Shown here: in pieces, positions 46,004-57,000 of the stretch
Position numbering within the stretch: the first letter of the stretch is position 1
How the letters are laid out: each line of letters starts with the position of its first letter
NCBI GenBank assembly: GCA_023159155.1
Contig: JAJNNX010000032.1
Coordinates: 520,386 to 584,385, forward strand
DNA length: 64,000 bases
Source of the DNA: Ustulina deusta
Taxonomy: Eukaryota > Ascomycota > Sordariomycetes > Xylariales > Xylariaceae
Direction: 5' to 3'
Notes under the pieces: model-generated
The model's input: the letters and a program-made list of their open reading frames with translations, nothing else
Databases searched by the model: none
Told to the model about the DNA's origin: nothing
Made by a program: the position numbers and the translations under genes

Positions 46004-47425
46004 ATGTACGCTGCGAGTTCGTCCATCCAGGAGGACGAGGAGCCTATGCTTCCCCATTATGCCCGAGAGAAGACGGCTGGGTACATATCAAGGGGATGGG
46101 AGAGTACCGTGGGTTCCCTTTCGTTGCGAAGAATCCCAAGGCATTTCTGGGCAGTCATGAAGCCGAGCTTTCTCTCACGAACGGCGCAGAAGCCGGCGCC
46201 CATGGATGAAATAGCCTCTCCAAAAAAGACACATACCACCGAGTATCTCGACGGGGTTCGAGGGGTTGCTTCTTTCATTGTCTTCATCCTCCATTGGAGC
46301 CATAACTCATATCCAGCCGTCAACTCGGGCTGGGGTTACGAGGGCAACACTTCGTTCTGGCTACTTCCGTTTGTCCGACTTATGTTCTCCGGGGCAGCCA
46401 TGGTCGCTGTATTCTTCGTTGTCTCCGGGTTCGTGCTGACGCATCGTTTCATACAACGTATGTATAAGCTGGAGTACAATGAACTCTTTTCCGGACTTAC
46501 GTCACTCACTTTTCGAAGAGCAATACGGTTATATCTTCCTTCCTTCGCTTCCAGCACGCTGGCCTTCGTCTGCGTCTGCCTCGGCCTTGTATCTGTCCCT
46601 TCTAAGGTAGATGGAAAGCGGTTTCACCACAGCTTCCATGCCTACCTCGACTATCTAGATGCCGAGTCTAATCCCTGGGGCTGGGATGCTAATTTCTACG
46701 GCTTTTATAACCCTCAATTATGGTCTATTGCAGTGGAATTTCGAGGCTCAATGGTCGTGTTTCTCTTGGTCCTTGGCCTGGCAAAAGCACGAGCCTCGGT
46801 GCGGATGATTGTTGAACTGTTCATTTTGATTCACTCCTTCGCTCATAAACGTTGGGATGTGGCCCTATTCGTAGCAGGCATGCTGTTGGCCGAGGTTGAA
46901 GTGTGGGCGTCGAGACGAACGAACCTGTCAAAAACAAAATGGATCAACGCTTTCCTTATCCTTACGTTGGTCCTAGGACTGTACTTATGCGGATACCCAC
47001 GCGATGGTGCAACCTCCACTCCAGGCTACATGTGGTCCCAGCATGTTTGGCCATATACTGCCTATCGCCGTCGCTTTTGGCTGGCCATTGGCGCAATTCT
47101 GAGCGTTGGTGCTATGGTGTTCATGCCGGCTGTCCACCTCCTTTTCATGACTCGTCCAGCCAGATATCTCGGTCAAATCAGTTTCGCTCTCTACCTAGTT
47201 CATGGTCTTGGAAATCGTACAATAGGGAAATGGTTGATACATGGATGTTGGGGCTACATTGGCAACGAAGGCTTCTGGCCCTACACTTGGAGCTTTGTGG
47301 TCTCGACTACACTGTACTTTCCTCTTGTCATTTGGGCGTCTGATCTGTTTTGGAGGACTGTTGACGTGCCCTCGACGAAATTTGCAAGGTGGCTAGAGAA
47401 ATTGTGTGCCACAGAAGCAGGGTGA
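46004..47425 (+). CDS. Acyltransferase family 3 multipass membrane protein, 473 aa
   Basis: Single exon from the ATG at 46004. After an 80-residue cytosolic N-terminus comes the family signature YLDGVRGVASFIVFILHWSH (residues 81-100), with the conserved Arg and His used in acyl transfer. About ten hydrophobic segments follow, including MVAVFFVVSGFVLTHRF, FRRAIRLYLPSF and a late ISFALYLVHGLG motif, in the usual order. The family moves acetyl or other acyl groups onto extracellular sugars, lipids or small molecules across a membrane. The fungal length is normal and no break is seen. Divergence from the Stealth gene is suggestive of a shared surface-glycan role, but that is inference only. Confidence 0.9.
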   Translation: MYAASSSIQEDEEPMLPHYAREKTAGYISRGWESTVGSLSLRRIPRHFWAVMKPSFLSRTAQKPAPMDEIASPKKTHTTEYLDGVRGVASFIVFILHWSHNSYPAVNSGWGYEGNTSFWLLPFVRLMFSGAAMVAVFFVVSGFVLTHRFIQRMYKLEYNELFSGLTSLTFRRAIRLYLPSFASSTLAFVCVCLGLVSVPSKVDGKRFHHSFHAYLDYLDAESNPWGWDANFYGFYNPQLWSIAVEFRGSMVVFLLVLGLAKARASVRMIVELFILIHSFAHKRWDVALFVAGMLLAEVEVWASRRTNLSKTKWINAFLILTLVLGLYLCGYPRDGATSTPGYMWSQHVWPYTAYRRRFWLAIGAILSVGAMVFMPAVHLLFMTRPARYLGQISFALYLVHGLGNRTIGKWLIHGCWGYIGNEGFWPYTWSFVVSTTLYFPLVIWASDLFWRTVDVPSTKFARWLEKLCATEAG

Positions 47426-48614
47426 TTATAATTATTGAAGTGGTCAATGTGAGTAGGCCAGAAACGTATAGGGGTACTCATGTTGCTCTTGTACAAGGAG
47501 ATAGCTATTCCTACACGTCCTAGTATATTTATGTAACTTTTTAATTGAGGATCTAGACGAGCATAATAGAACGTAATATCATTAATTCAACGCAATGACG
47601 AGCTAGAAGACTGTATCCGTAATGTCCTAGTCTAGAGAGACTTGTAAGATTGATATTGTATTCAAGTCGCTCAACTTACTTAGCCACCTTAGTCAATCCA
47701 CTCTATGTCACTATGTAATTACGATTTAGTTACAAAATGTTGGGTTAATTTCCAAATAATGATACTCACAATAATCAGTCTCTGCCAAGTCTCATGTACA
47801 CTCATGCTAAACTTCCCATGAGAAAAAATGGGGAGCAATATCGGCATGATCTAATATAGTTTGATACGAATGAAAAATAATTTTGCTGATATGAAACTTC
47901 ATGGCGGACTAGTTGGTTGCATCAGATTGCACGAGCCGCGAGCGCTAGCGACATCACTGTACCGAGGTGTTGGTCTCATACCGCACGCTCAGCTTAACTC
48001 TATATTTCAAAGGTTCGATAGTTCTGCTTTCCTTTGATATAGTGCTCTTGTAGAGTTGAGGCGCCGGGGCAAAACGCAGCCCCGGCAGCTACAAGGAGAG
48101 GGCGGCGGATCGGTGGGACTGCCGCACCGCTATAATAAGTCAGCAGACTTTTCCGTGCCGAGTTTTCAATATTGCCATTCTTTGACCACCGCTCCGTTTT
48201 GCTATGGGCGCCCTGACTCCACCACTGCACCGAATAAAGGGAAACGGAATCGTCCAACCCCCCCCAACCCAAGCTCTTGCTCCTCCTGCTCCGGACGCGG
48301 TCGCCTCTACTTCGAACACGGCCCCACCTCGGTTTCTCTGCACAATCTAGGGCCATGATTCCACACCTCAGCTTTGCTGCCAAGAGCTTGCGCTAGGAAA
48401 CAATAATCCCAGTGATGGCTCTTTATGCCAAAGGACGATCCTTTGTCGCTAGGATATTTCTTGTCTACGCGTAGGAAGGGGTGGAAACACGCGTTTGCGA
48501 GGTAACGCATCTTTTGAAGAGATCGCTTGTATGTCAACACGGCAATATCAACCTCTAGGACGAGTTGTTCCTAACTGATGAAAACAAAATCTACAGCTCT
48601 GGCGCCTCTTGACA
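47426..48614. other. Intergenic, no supported gene
   Basis: AT-leaning 3' flank at 47510-47890, then short frames around 48000-48540 without domains. It separates the convergent acyltransferase and kinase genes. Confidence 0.5.
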
Positions 48615-50084
48615 CTAAAGCAGTATTTCAGCACTAACCTCATCCTCAAGGAACCACGGATCACGTAGCACTTCCGCAGCAGAGGGCCGCTTTTCAGGAT
48701 CGTATTGCAGAATTCTCCGAATAAGCGCTTTAACTTTGCGCGCTTCTTCCTCCTCAATGTCTAGCTCTGCCTGATCAAATGCCTCTTCCATGGTTGGTTC
48801 CTCCAGTATAAGTGGCGCCTCACCTTCAGGGATCCCCCCAAGCCAACAGTTGTAGAGCTTTCTCTCGGGTGTAAAATAAAACGAAGCTGTTTTCCAGTGC
48901 TGGTAGAGGTTATCAGGGAGTGGTCCGAGACGAGTGGTCATTAATCGGAGGTGCTCATCATCTTGATCAGTTTGATTTGGGTACCATGGTGTACATAAAA
49001 GGGGCTGTCCTGTGAGCAGCTCGAATACTAGACACCCAAAGCTCCAGATGTCCATGGTATGATTAACGGCGCCGGTAAGTACGTATTCAGGTGTTCGGAG
49101 GCCGGCTGGGGTAATAGGCTTGGCCGGCGGCTCCTTAACAAAATAGGCTATACAAAAAAGATCTTAGCATGTAACTGAGAAATGAAGAGGCTAGGGGTGT
49201 TTTGGAGGAGTATACTGACCACCACCCATATCGGATAACTTGATCTTGAAATCTTGAGCGTAGTCGGTCGGGTATACGAGCGGTTGTGCAATGCAAAGAT
49301 ACGGAGGGGCCCATTTATCTTGTTTGCCATCTAACCTCTCTACGGGGGGCGAAATAAAACCGGCTTGCACATCTTCTTTTTGACGGAGTTCGTCCTCGGG
49401 CTCCGAGTTGATATTACGAAGCGTAAAGAGCATATTCCCTGGCTGAAAGTCGCCGTGTGCAATCCCGTTTCCGTGCAAAAACACCAAGGCTTGCAGGGAT
49501 TGTTTGAGGATACCCTTTGCCATCCAATATGGATAGCGGATCTTGAGGCTGGGGAGACGACCTTTGCCTTTGAACGGGGGGAGCTCTTCTACCATAGTGT
49601 TCACAGTTGGGCCCATAGGTTCGAAAACCAAACACTTGTGGATTCCATTTGGCCCCTGATGGTTAAATTCATCTAGCAGCTGCGTAATATGCTTGGAGCC
49701 TCCTGGGGCTTGGCTGAGAAGTCGCAAGATTATTGTCTCGTTGGTGGGTTCTGAGATTTCCGACATGGCAATCTTGATAGCTACATATTTGTTGTTCCTT
49801 CGGATGAATGAGCATACTCAGTCTGCAGCGCCGAGAGAGATGGTGAGGAGATGTATTTACCTCAAATCACGAGCCAACCAGACAGTCGAGTATGAGCCTT
49901 CGCCAAGCTTTCGGATGACTTTGTATTGACCATTGTGGAAAACGTCACCTAAAACGACGGGATGATAACCACCAGGATGATAGTCTTCTACCCACTCGCA
50001 AGGCGATGTAATCTCCTTGAATCGTCTCTCGTCATCCTTGATGAATCCTGACACCCGAGGTGTCGGAGGAGGGGAGGTACTCAT
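48615..50084 (-). CDS. SRPK-like serine/threonine protein kinase, 444 aa
   Basis: Three exons: 50084-49861, 49797-49220 and 49147-48615. The introns are GTAAAT..CGAAG (63 bp) and GTCAGT..TATAG (71 bp), both in frame. Kinase landmarks in order are a Gly loop LGEGSYSTVWL (residues 60-70), VAIK with K83, and the catalytic loop HGDFQPGN with H189, D191 and N196. The metal-binding motif is SDMGG with D264 in place of DFG. Then come TPEYVLTG and MDIWSFGCLVFELLTG, with DPEKRPSAAEVLRDPWF at the end. The HGD form without Arg, and a split kinase domain with a short insert, are typical of the expanded SRPK-like kinases in filamentous fungi. SRPKs phosphorylate Arg-Ser-rich splicing factors; the substrates of these expanded copies are not known. 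It appears intact. Confidence 0.88.
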
Positions 50085-51176
50085 GGCTATAATCGAGATG
50101 TGTTGTCTAGGGGCGCCGGGGCAGTGTGTGCTGAAAGCGGTGCGAACTGTTGAACGAGAGGCTGTGCGGCAATTTCAGAAGAAATCCTCGTGAGAAATTT
50201 GCAGACTAGGAGCTGCGACTCAACGCATACATATATAGCCTCGTAACGCTGGAAGTCGCATATCTAGAGTGATGCTGAAGTCAGCCCAATCTGCTGTTGT
50301 TGGTAGTCAGGTAGTGCGAATATGTTAATTGTAACGCATTCAGCTGCCGGCGGCCTAAATAACCGCCCAACTCACCCATTAGCCCCACACATAAAGGTGC
50401 AATTGGCCCACTATCCCCACATAGGTACCGAGGCTGAATCGTAAATAAAACCAACTAACAACCAACAACTCTTTCTTTTCCTAACGATAGATATTGTTGT
50501 TAGGTCTTCCTGCAGCATGGGGTTTGACCCTTTGACTTCTCATCGCCAATAGTCCCTATGGCGGTTATCTCCGCCCAAGCGCATGCGGGTTCCTCCCTAT
50601 TGGGTGAGGTATTACTTACTCTTCGTCCATTACTTTCGTGTGACACTTGGTAATGTGGCGCGTTAGACAGACAAAACAGAAGTATGTATTTCTCCTTAGT
50701 GTGTGTGGCGCATTTTACTCACAACCAACAGCACATGGTAAGTCGTACACCGAGGTCAATCAGCAACCTATCGCTCAACGAGGAACGGTGGATCGTAATA
50801 CTATGCCATCTGATCACTCTGCCCCGGGAAAAATGCCTAGAACCAACTTGCGCTTCTTGACCCTCGTTTGAAATGGACGCTCACTCCAACGGAATTGAAT
50901 GCCATCACCAACAGGTTTTGAGCACTGCTTTTGGACAACATGCTAGTGAAAGAAGGGAGGCATCCTGGGCCTTCAGTAGGCCATGTTGGTGATCCTGACA
51001 AAGTTGGCATATTGAAACCTGGCGTCGATGAGAATATAAATTACCCTCGTTCGCCGTCCACAGGTTCAACACATCGACTCTCTGATATCGACAAAAAACA
51101 TAGTATCGACCGCACTCCTACTTACCCTACAACTTGTCTACCATCCTGTTTTCCAAAACCTGATACTTGATTTAAT
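50085..51176. other. Non-coding or decayed sequence
   Basis: Patches read like protein, for example LDPRLKWTLTPTELNAITNR near 50851-50915 and GHVGDPDKVGILKPGVDENI near 50980-51040. They are in different frames, separated by stops. A decayed or heavily split gene is possible, but no family is recognised. Confidence 0.3.
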
Positions 51177-51476
51177 ATGGATTGGAGACGCGTCCAATTT
51201 AATCCGCCCGGCATGTACGCCAACAATGTTCCTGTCAGGGCTGATGTCGTTCGAAGAGTGCTCGCTCAAGCACCTAACGGGGCAGCTACAGCTCAGGTCG
51301 TGTAGGACACCTCATTTCTCCGTCACTAGCAAAATACTCACTCAAATTATCAGAAATGGCTGGCACACGAGCAGGTCGGACCGCCGGCCTCATTGTACTG
51401 TTGACTACTGGGCCGGCAATGGCGAATACCTAGGCCGAGTACACATTCATCAAAGTACTACTTAGGAGGGTGAAAG
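51177..51476 (+). pseudogene. Possible small or broken gene of unknown function
   Basis: The ATG at 51177 opens MDWRRVQFNPPGMYANNVPV followed by RADVVRRVLAQAPNGAATAQ, then a stop after 42 codons. A GTGTAG..ATCAG segment just after could be an intron leading to the next open stretch. The first part has convincing amino-acid usage, but nothing confirms the join and no family is recognised. It lies at the edge of repeat-rich DNA, so a truncated gene is as likely as a real small one. Confidence 0.2.
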
Positions 51477-52145
51477 GTCCTAGACGCTTTATTTGGGATC
51501 TTGTAGTGGATTCTACATTAGTCTGGGGCAGCTGGGCTTAGAGGCAAAGAACATGGCTATGCTCTGTGAAGAGAAATCTCAGGGCATATTAGTTCTACTA
51601 TTTTGATTGGAGCAGATGTTTTGATATCTAGAGACATATATTGCGTTCAAGTATTTCTGGGTGTAAAGCAGGCCTACGAATCAGTTGGTTATTACATCTA
51701 GTTAAAGTTCTGGATAACATTTTATAGCATTTAACATGCTTTCATTTATATATATGTTTTGCTTAAAAGTCTTAGCTATAGTCGGCCGAAGGCTCTAGTG
51801 CTCCAATGCTCCCAGGCTATTCAGCCATCTAGGTGGCTAGCCGTACAAAAGGCTAGGCTTTGCCTAGCTTTAGTTAAGCTACTTACTAAGCCACGTACCT
51901 AGCCACGCTTAGTGGGCTAGGTGTAGGTTAGTTAGCCAACTAATTGGCTATATATAAGTGGTAGCCGGACCTCTGGACTATGTGTCGAACTTCTTTTCGA
52001 TCACCTTATAATTGATATGCATTTCCTAGTATTTATAGACAGCTACGCCAGGTCACTAGTTGTAACACAAGTTGCTTATGCTAAAAATGATTTATTAATA
52101 ATCTCGTTTAAATTTAGTAAAGTTAGGCTTATATAAAGGTTTCCG
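51477..52145. repeat. Repeat-like AT-leaning sequence with GGCTAG motifs
   Basis: From about 51790 to 51965 the motifs GGCTAG and CTAGCC recur many times. They are followed by a near-palindrome (TAGCCAACTAATTGGCTA) and TATATAAG, which recalls a decayed LTR promoter region. No clean ends or target duplication could be defined. Confidence 0.35.
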
Positions 52146-52220
52146 CCCTATAGGGCAAAAGTGGTATAAGGGACTCTAATTTCGGATGCCAGAACCTCTA
52201 GTCGTAGAGGCTTCCATACC
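52146..52220 (-). repeat. Dispersed repeat, copy B (inverted)
   Basis: The reverse complement starts GGTATGGAAGCCTCTACGAC and includes AGAGTCCCTTATACC, matching copy A at 39788. It directly follows, on the minus strand, the end of a 68-codon frame that starts at 52433. Confidence 0.6.
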
Positions 52221-52226
52221 AACACT

Positions 52227-52433
52227 TCAACATTTATATGCAATCTTTTCTCGTGTTCGGCGACATAGGTGTTCGGCGATGAGGGTGGCGTTGGGTAGAG
52301 AGAGATAGGAGTTCAACGTGCCACTTGAGATTAGGTGAATGGATCTACGTCGATAGTCCCGGTATGGCGTGTGCCAGTTTGCTCCTAAAAGAGGGGAGCA
52401 TTCCAACTTCGGTGTGTCAGGTTGAGAGGCCAT
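52227..52433 (-). pseudogene. Truncated frame abutting dispersed repeat copy B
   Basis: An ATG at 52433 opens MASQPDTPKLECSPLLGANW and ends RRTREKIAYKC, with a stop a few bases before repeat copy B begins. The composition is protein-like, and the abrupt end at the repeat suggests truncation by insertion or rearrangement. No family is recognised, and a chance frame cannot be excluded. Confidence 0.2.
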
Positions 52434-52854
52434 CTTGGCTGGGGTTCGAGCACGTGGGACTCAGGTACCGGATTGGATATTTTTAGGTTTGGAATTTCCC
52501 ACGAGTCGTTGGATGTTGTGTTGTACATACAATCTCATCTGACGGAAAGCCGAGGTGTTATCTACCCCTAGTACGCTAGTCTGAATTTATCAGGGTTGGA
52601 AACTCGAAAGGCGGTTCTACAAGGCATTATACAACCCCCAATGCAGTTGACCTATCTTACGGACCCCCTGATAGCCCATATGTTCTCATCATGGGTACGG
52701 TTGGCCTCTTCTAGCCTGGTTGCCACCAGCGACGCCATATGGGATGAAGAATGCGAGTACACGATAACATAGGGATTAAACGTCGAAATGCTCCGACCAA
52801 CCGGACTAAGAGTTAAGTCTGTGTGTTAGGATTGAGGCACTTGGCGTCCGCATT

Positions 52855-53118
52855 TTAGGTGAGGCGGTTTTCTGCCCATGCGCACCAAGTGTTCAATGTT
52901 GCTTCAGATGCTGTCTCAAGTGCGCGTTGCGATATCAGCCGAGCGGGGTGGTCCTCGGCCAACGTTGCTTTGTTTACCGAAACTACATGTTCTAGTAGTT
53001 TGATTGCTTTTGCTTCTAGCAGCTGTCCGTTTTTTTGGTACGCTATTGCAAGGTTATGTTGGGATGCTAATAAATCTGGGTGGTTCTCGGCCAATATTGC
53101 ATACAATGTTAAGTATTT
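52855..53118 (-). pseudogene. Tetratricopeptide-repeat (kinesin-light-chain type) fragment
   Basis: The minus strand reads LYAILAENHPDLLASQHNLA, then IAYQKNGQLLEAKAIKLLEHVV, and ATLAEDHPARLISQRALETA. These are about one and a half TPR units with the xEDHPxxLxSQ.. spacing typical of TPR tails in fungal NACHT or NB-ARC receptor-like proteins. No nucleotide-binding domain is present nearby. Upstream on the minus strand, the frame runs straight into dispersed repeat copy C, so this is a stranded gene fragment rather than a whole gene. Confidence 0.6.
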
Positions 53119-53191
53119 GGCATGGAAGTCTCTAGGATTGGAAATTTTTGGATCCGGAAAAGGAGTCCTCGATACTACTTACGACCCATAG
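53119..53191 (+). repeat. Dispersed repeat, copy C
   Basis: Starts GGCATGGAAGTCTCTAGGAT and includes GGATCCGG and GGAGTCCTCGATACTA. It is the most diverged of the three copies and borders the TPR fragment. Confidence 0.5.
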
Positions 53192-53817
53192 GACGGCGTT
53201 CTTCACGTGACCCTTGCCTGGATAAAATCAATTTATTGCAAGCCTTACCTGACTTTAGGTTAAGCTAAAAGAATCATGGAGTAATATCGAGTAGTGTAAG
53301 TTAAATCCTACTAATAAGTCTATTCAAGGTTTTCTCGAAGTGGACTAAAAGGGATTTACAATAGGTTGCCAGCTTTACGTAAGATAGAGCATGTGACGTT
53401 CCTTTATCAGCTGAAAATACCGTTGTATCGTGTCGATCCTAAAAGGGTGCTCGGCATTTAATTTGAATATAGATAATAGGTCAGGTATTGTTATATTGCA
53501 AGGTGGATAGCAAAGTTATAGAAGAGATAGAGATAATTGATTTACTACAACTGTGAGGGGTAATATATAGGCACTGTCCTTTATACTTTCCTATAATCGG
53601 CCAAACCTCCCTTATTACAAGCACTGCTAAAGGTAAAACCAGACCTTAATATTGCAAAAAATCTCTATTTTCACTATTCAAACAAATCTTTTTATATTTT
53701 ATTAATATGGCTAATAGCTAGCAAACCTATGCCTAACCTTTATATCTAGTCCTAAAAACTATAATAATTATATTAATTAAAGGCAAATTAATTAAAAGTA
53801 ATCCAAAATATATATTA
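53192..53817. other. Transition from ordinary to AT-rich sequence
   Basis: GC content falls through this stretch, sharply after about 53640. No gene. The final five bases (TATTA) match the five bases after 59360, forming the target duplication of the element inserted at 53818. Confidence 0.5.
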
Positions 53818-54054
53818 TGTTACGATCAGTTAAATAAAGCTTCTATAGCTAGTTTATTAATACTATAAACAAAAACTCTAAGCTAAAAAAAAAAAAAAAA
53901 AAAAAAAAAAGTCAGAGTTTATAAAGTAGATAGATATAGACTTTATATATATAGCTGCAAAGTTATAAATTAGTCCGTATATAAACTTTTTATTTTATTG
54001 CTATATAGGTCTATAATTCTTGCAAGTTTTGCTAAAACTATACTAACTATTATA
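53818..54054 (-). repeat. LTR copy 1
   Basis: The plus strand begins TGTTACGATCAGTTAAATAA, contains a run of about 26 A at 53885-53910 and ends CTAACTATTATA. It is less mutated than copy 2. Confidence 0.75.
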
Positions 54055-57000
54055 CTACTTTTTTTTAAAACTAAAAATTTAAACATAATTTTAATTTAAA
54101 ATTATTAATAATATTAAGTTTATATAGTTTTTCTATATTATACTGCCTTATTATTATTTTTATAATTGTTTGCAAATTTGTTAACTACTACTATATATAT
54201 TTATTTTTGTAATTTTATAAAAAGTCCAGGTGCTTTTTTATAAATTTTATAAAATTAATTAAGCTTAATTAGTATATTTTTAAAATTTTAAGCTACGTAT
54301 TAAGTATTATCAGAATTGCAGTTTTTTTAAGTAACCTAGTACTATAGTTTTTTATTTTTTCTATATATTTTTAATTGTTTAATTTGTTTAATTTCGAACT
54401 CTGCTTTATTATTAATATTTTTAGCTAAAAATAATAACTAAATTTATTAAAATAAAAAGTTATTGCTTGTTTTTTATAATTAGTTAATATAAAATAAGTT
54501 TTTTATTTTATATAAGTTAAGCAAATTAAAAATATAACTAAATTTTTATTTTTTTAAGATTTTAAAAAGTTTAACTAATTAAAAATCTAATCTAATAATT
54601 AGTACTTATATTATAAAGCTTTTTTCTTTTTAAAAAATTTTATTTTTTATTTTAAGATTTATTAATATTTTTTTTTATTAATTTATAGCTTATATTATTT
54701 TTTAAATGTTTTAAGTCTAACGGACTAATTTAAATATTTATTACTTAATATTAAAATTTATAACTATTTTATTAATATTTATTATTAAAAAGTTTTATAT
54801 TTTAATTTTTATTATTATTTTTAATAATAATATATTAATTAATAAATATTATAAAATATTATATACAAAGTTTAAAATAAAAAAATAAATATTTTAGTTA
54901 TTTTAATATTTATTAATATAAAAATAGAAAATTTAGTTTAGTTCTTAATTAGTTAATTTTATTATTTTTTAAATCTAAAAGTAATAAATATTACTAAAAT
55001 AATATTTAGTACTTATAAAACTATTAATTATTATTATAAACTTAAAAATAAATAATTTTATATTATTTAATATTTATATATTTAATATGCTAAAAAATGT
55101 ATAAAGATTTTTATAATATTATATAGCTAATAATTTTGCAATATTTATTTTTTTGCTAAATAAAATTATAATTAAACAATTAAACTTATTTATAAATATT
55201 TATATATAATTATAATTTTATTAGTTAAATAATATATTTTTGTTATTTATTATTATATATTATTATATTATAGCTAATATAAACAATAAAAAAAAAATAA
55301 AAGTTTTATTTTATAATATTTTATTTTTTTTATAGTTATAATAATTATATATATATTATTTATAATTATGTTTTAAATAAAACTAATAATATTTTTGTTT
55401 TAATATTTTAATTGTTTCGTATTAATTTTAATATATAATAATTAAAAATATATAAACTTTTTAAATTAAAGTTATATAAAAAAAATAATTTTATTTAAAA
55501 TAATTTTAAATATATATAGTTTTTTATTTTTATTTTTTAGATTTTATAGCCAGTTTTTTTGTTTAATTAGATCTATTAGATTAGCTTTTTAAAAAAATAT
55601 TAAATAAAAAGTCTATAGTTAATATAGAACTTAATATTTTATTAAAAAAAATTACTATTATTATTTTTTTTTTAATGTTTTTAGTTTTAATTATAAAAAG
55701 TTTTACTATTTTTTTTAATAAAGTATTAATTATTATATTTTTTTGTTTTAGTTAGTACTAAAAAATAATATTAAAGTTTAATAAAAAATCGGCCTAATAT
55801 ATTTATTATATTAATAAAATCTATTTATTTAAAAAATATAATAAAGTTTAATAATTAATTATTATAAAAAACTTAGTTTTAAAAAGCTTTAACTAGTAAT
55901 ATTTTAAAGTTTATATTATTATTAAAAATTTATAGTTTTAAATTAAATAAGCTTACTTTATTAATATTATTATTTTTTAAAAAAATATTTTATAAGTTTT
56001 TAAAATAATTTTTATTATTATTACTAAATAACTTTTTTTATTATATTATATAAAATATTTATTTTTATTTATATTAGTTAGCTAAGCTTAAAAAAAGCTA
56101 AAATAAACGCTTTATATATTAATAGTTTTATATATTTAAAAGTTTATTTTTATTTTAGTCCTATTATAAACAAATTTTTTTTTTAATAATTAGTTTAAAA
56201 AAGCAATAATTTTATTAATATAATAAATAAATATATTAAAATAAAACTTTTTAATATTTTTTTAATATTTAGCTTAATATAAGCAATAGATTATTTTTTT
56301 ATAATAAGTTTAGTATTATTTTTTAGTTTTAAAATAAATTAAAATATTATTTATATAAATATTTATAAATTTATTTAAAAATTTTTAAATTTATATATTA
56401 ATAAAAGCTTATTATTAAGCAGATTTTATTTTCAAACTAAATAATAAAACTTTTTATTAAAATATTTTTTTATAAGTTTAAAAAATAATAATAATATAAT
56501 TTTATAATTAATAATAATTAATAAAAAGCTTTAATAATATTTAGTTTTATAAAATATGTAATATTATAACAATTAAATATAATATTACTAATATTTAAAG
56601 CTAATATAATTTAGTTTTTTAAATATATATTTTTTTATTAATAATTAATTTAAATTTAAATATAAACAAAACAAAAATAATATTTAACTTTATATTTTAT
56701 TTAATAAAATTTATAATTAGTAGTTTATTTATAAACTTTTTTTTAAATAAAATAAACTATATAAATATTTAATATTAATAAAGTTTAAAAATATATTTTT
56801 TATTATTAAGTTTTAGTATTATATTAAATTTTAATTATAATAGTAATAAAATTTCAAAATTTTTTTTTAAAAAAACCTTTTTTAAATATAATAGTTAAAA
56901 AAGCAAAAAGTTTTATATTAACTTTATATATTTAAGATTTTTTTTTTAAAATAAAATTAGTTTATTATTCAAAATTTTTTATAATATTACTTAATTAATT

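Noticed and set aside
48056..48358. 100-codon plus-strand frame with CSSCSGRG
   Set aside because: A single Cys pair in low-complexity Pro/Ser sequence; no zinc-finger pattern and no support on either strand.
53884..53911. Poly-A runs (also near 59194 and 63327) as retroposon tails
   Set aside because: They occur at the same internal position of all three LTR copies, so they belong to the LTR and are not LINE/SINE tails.
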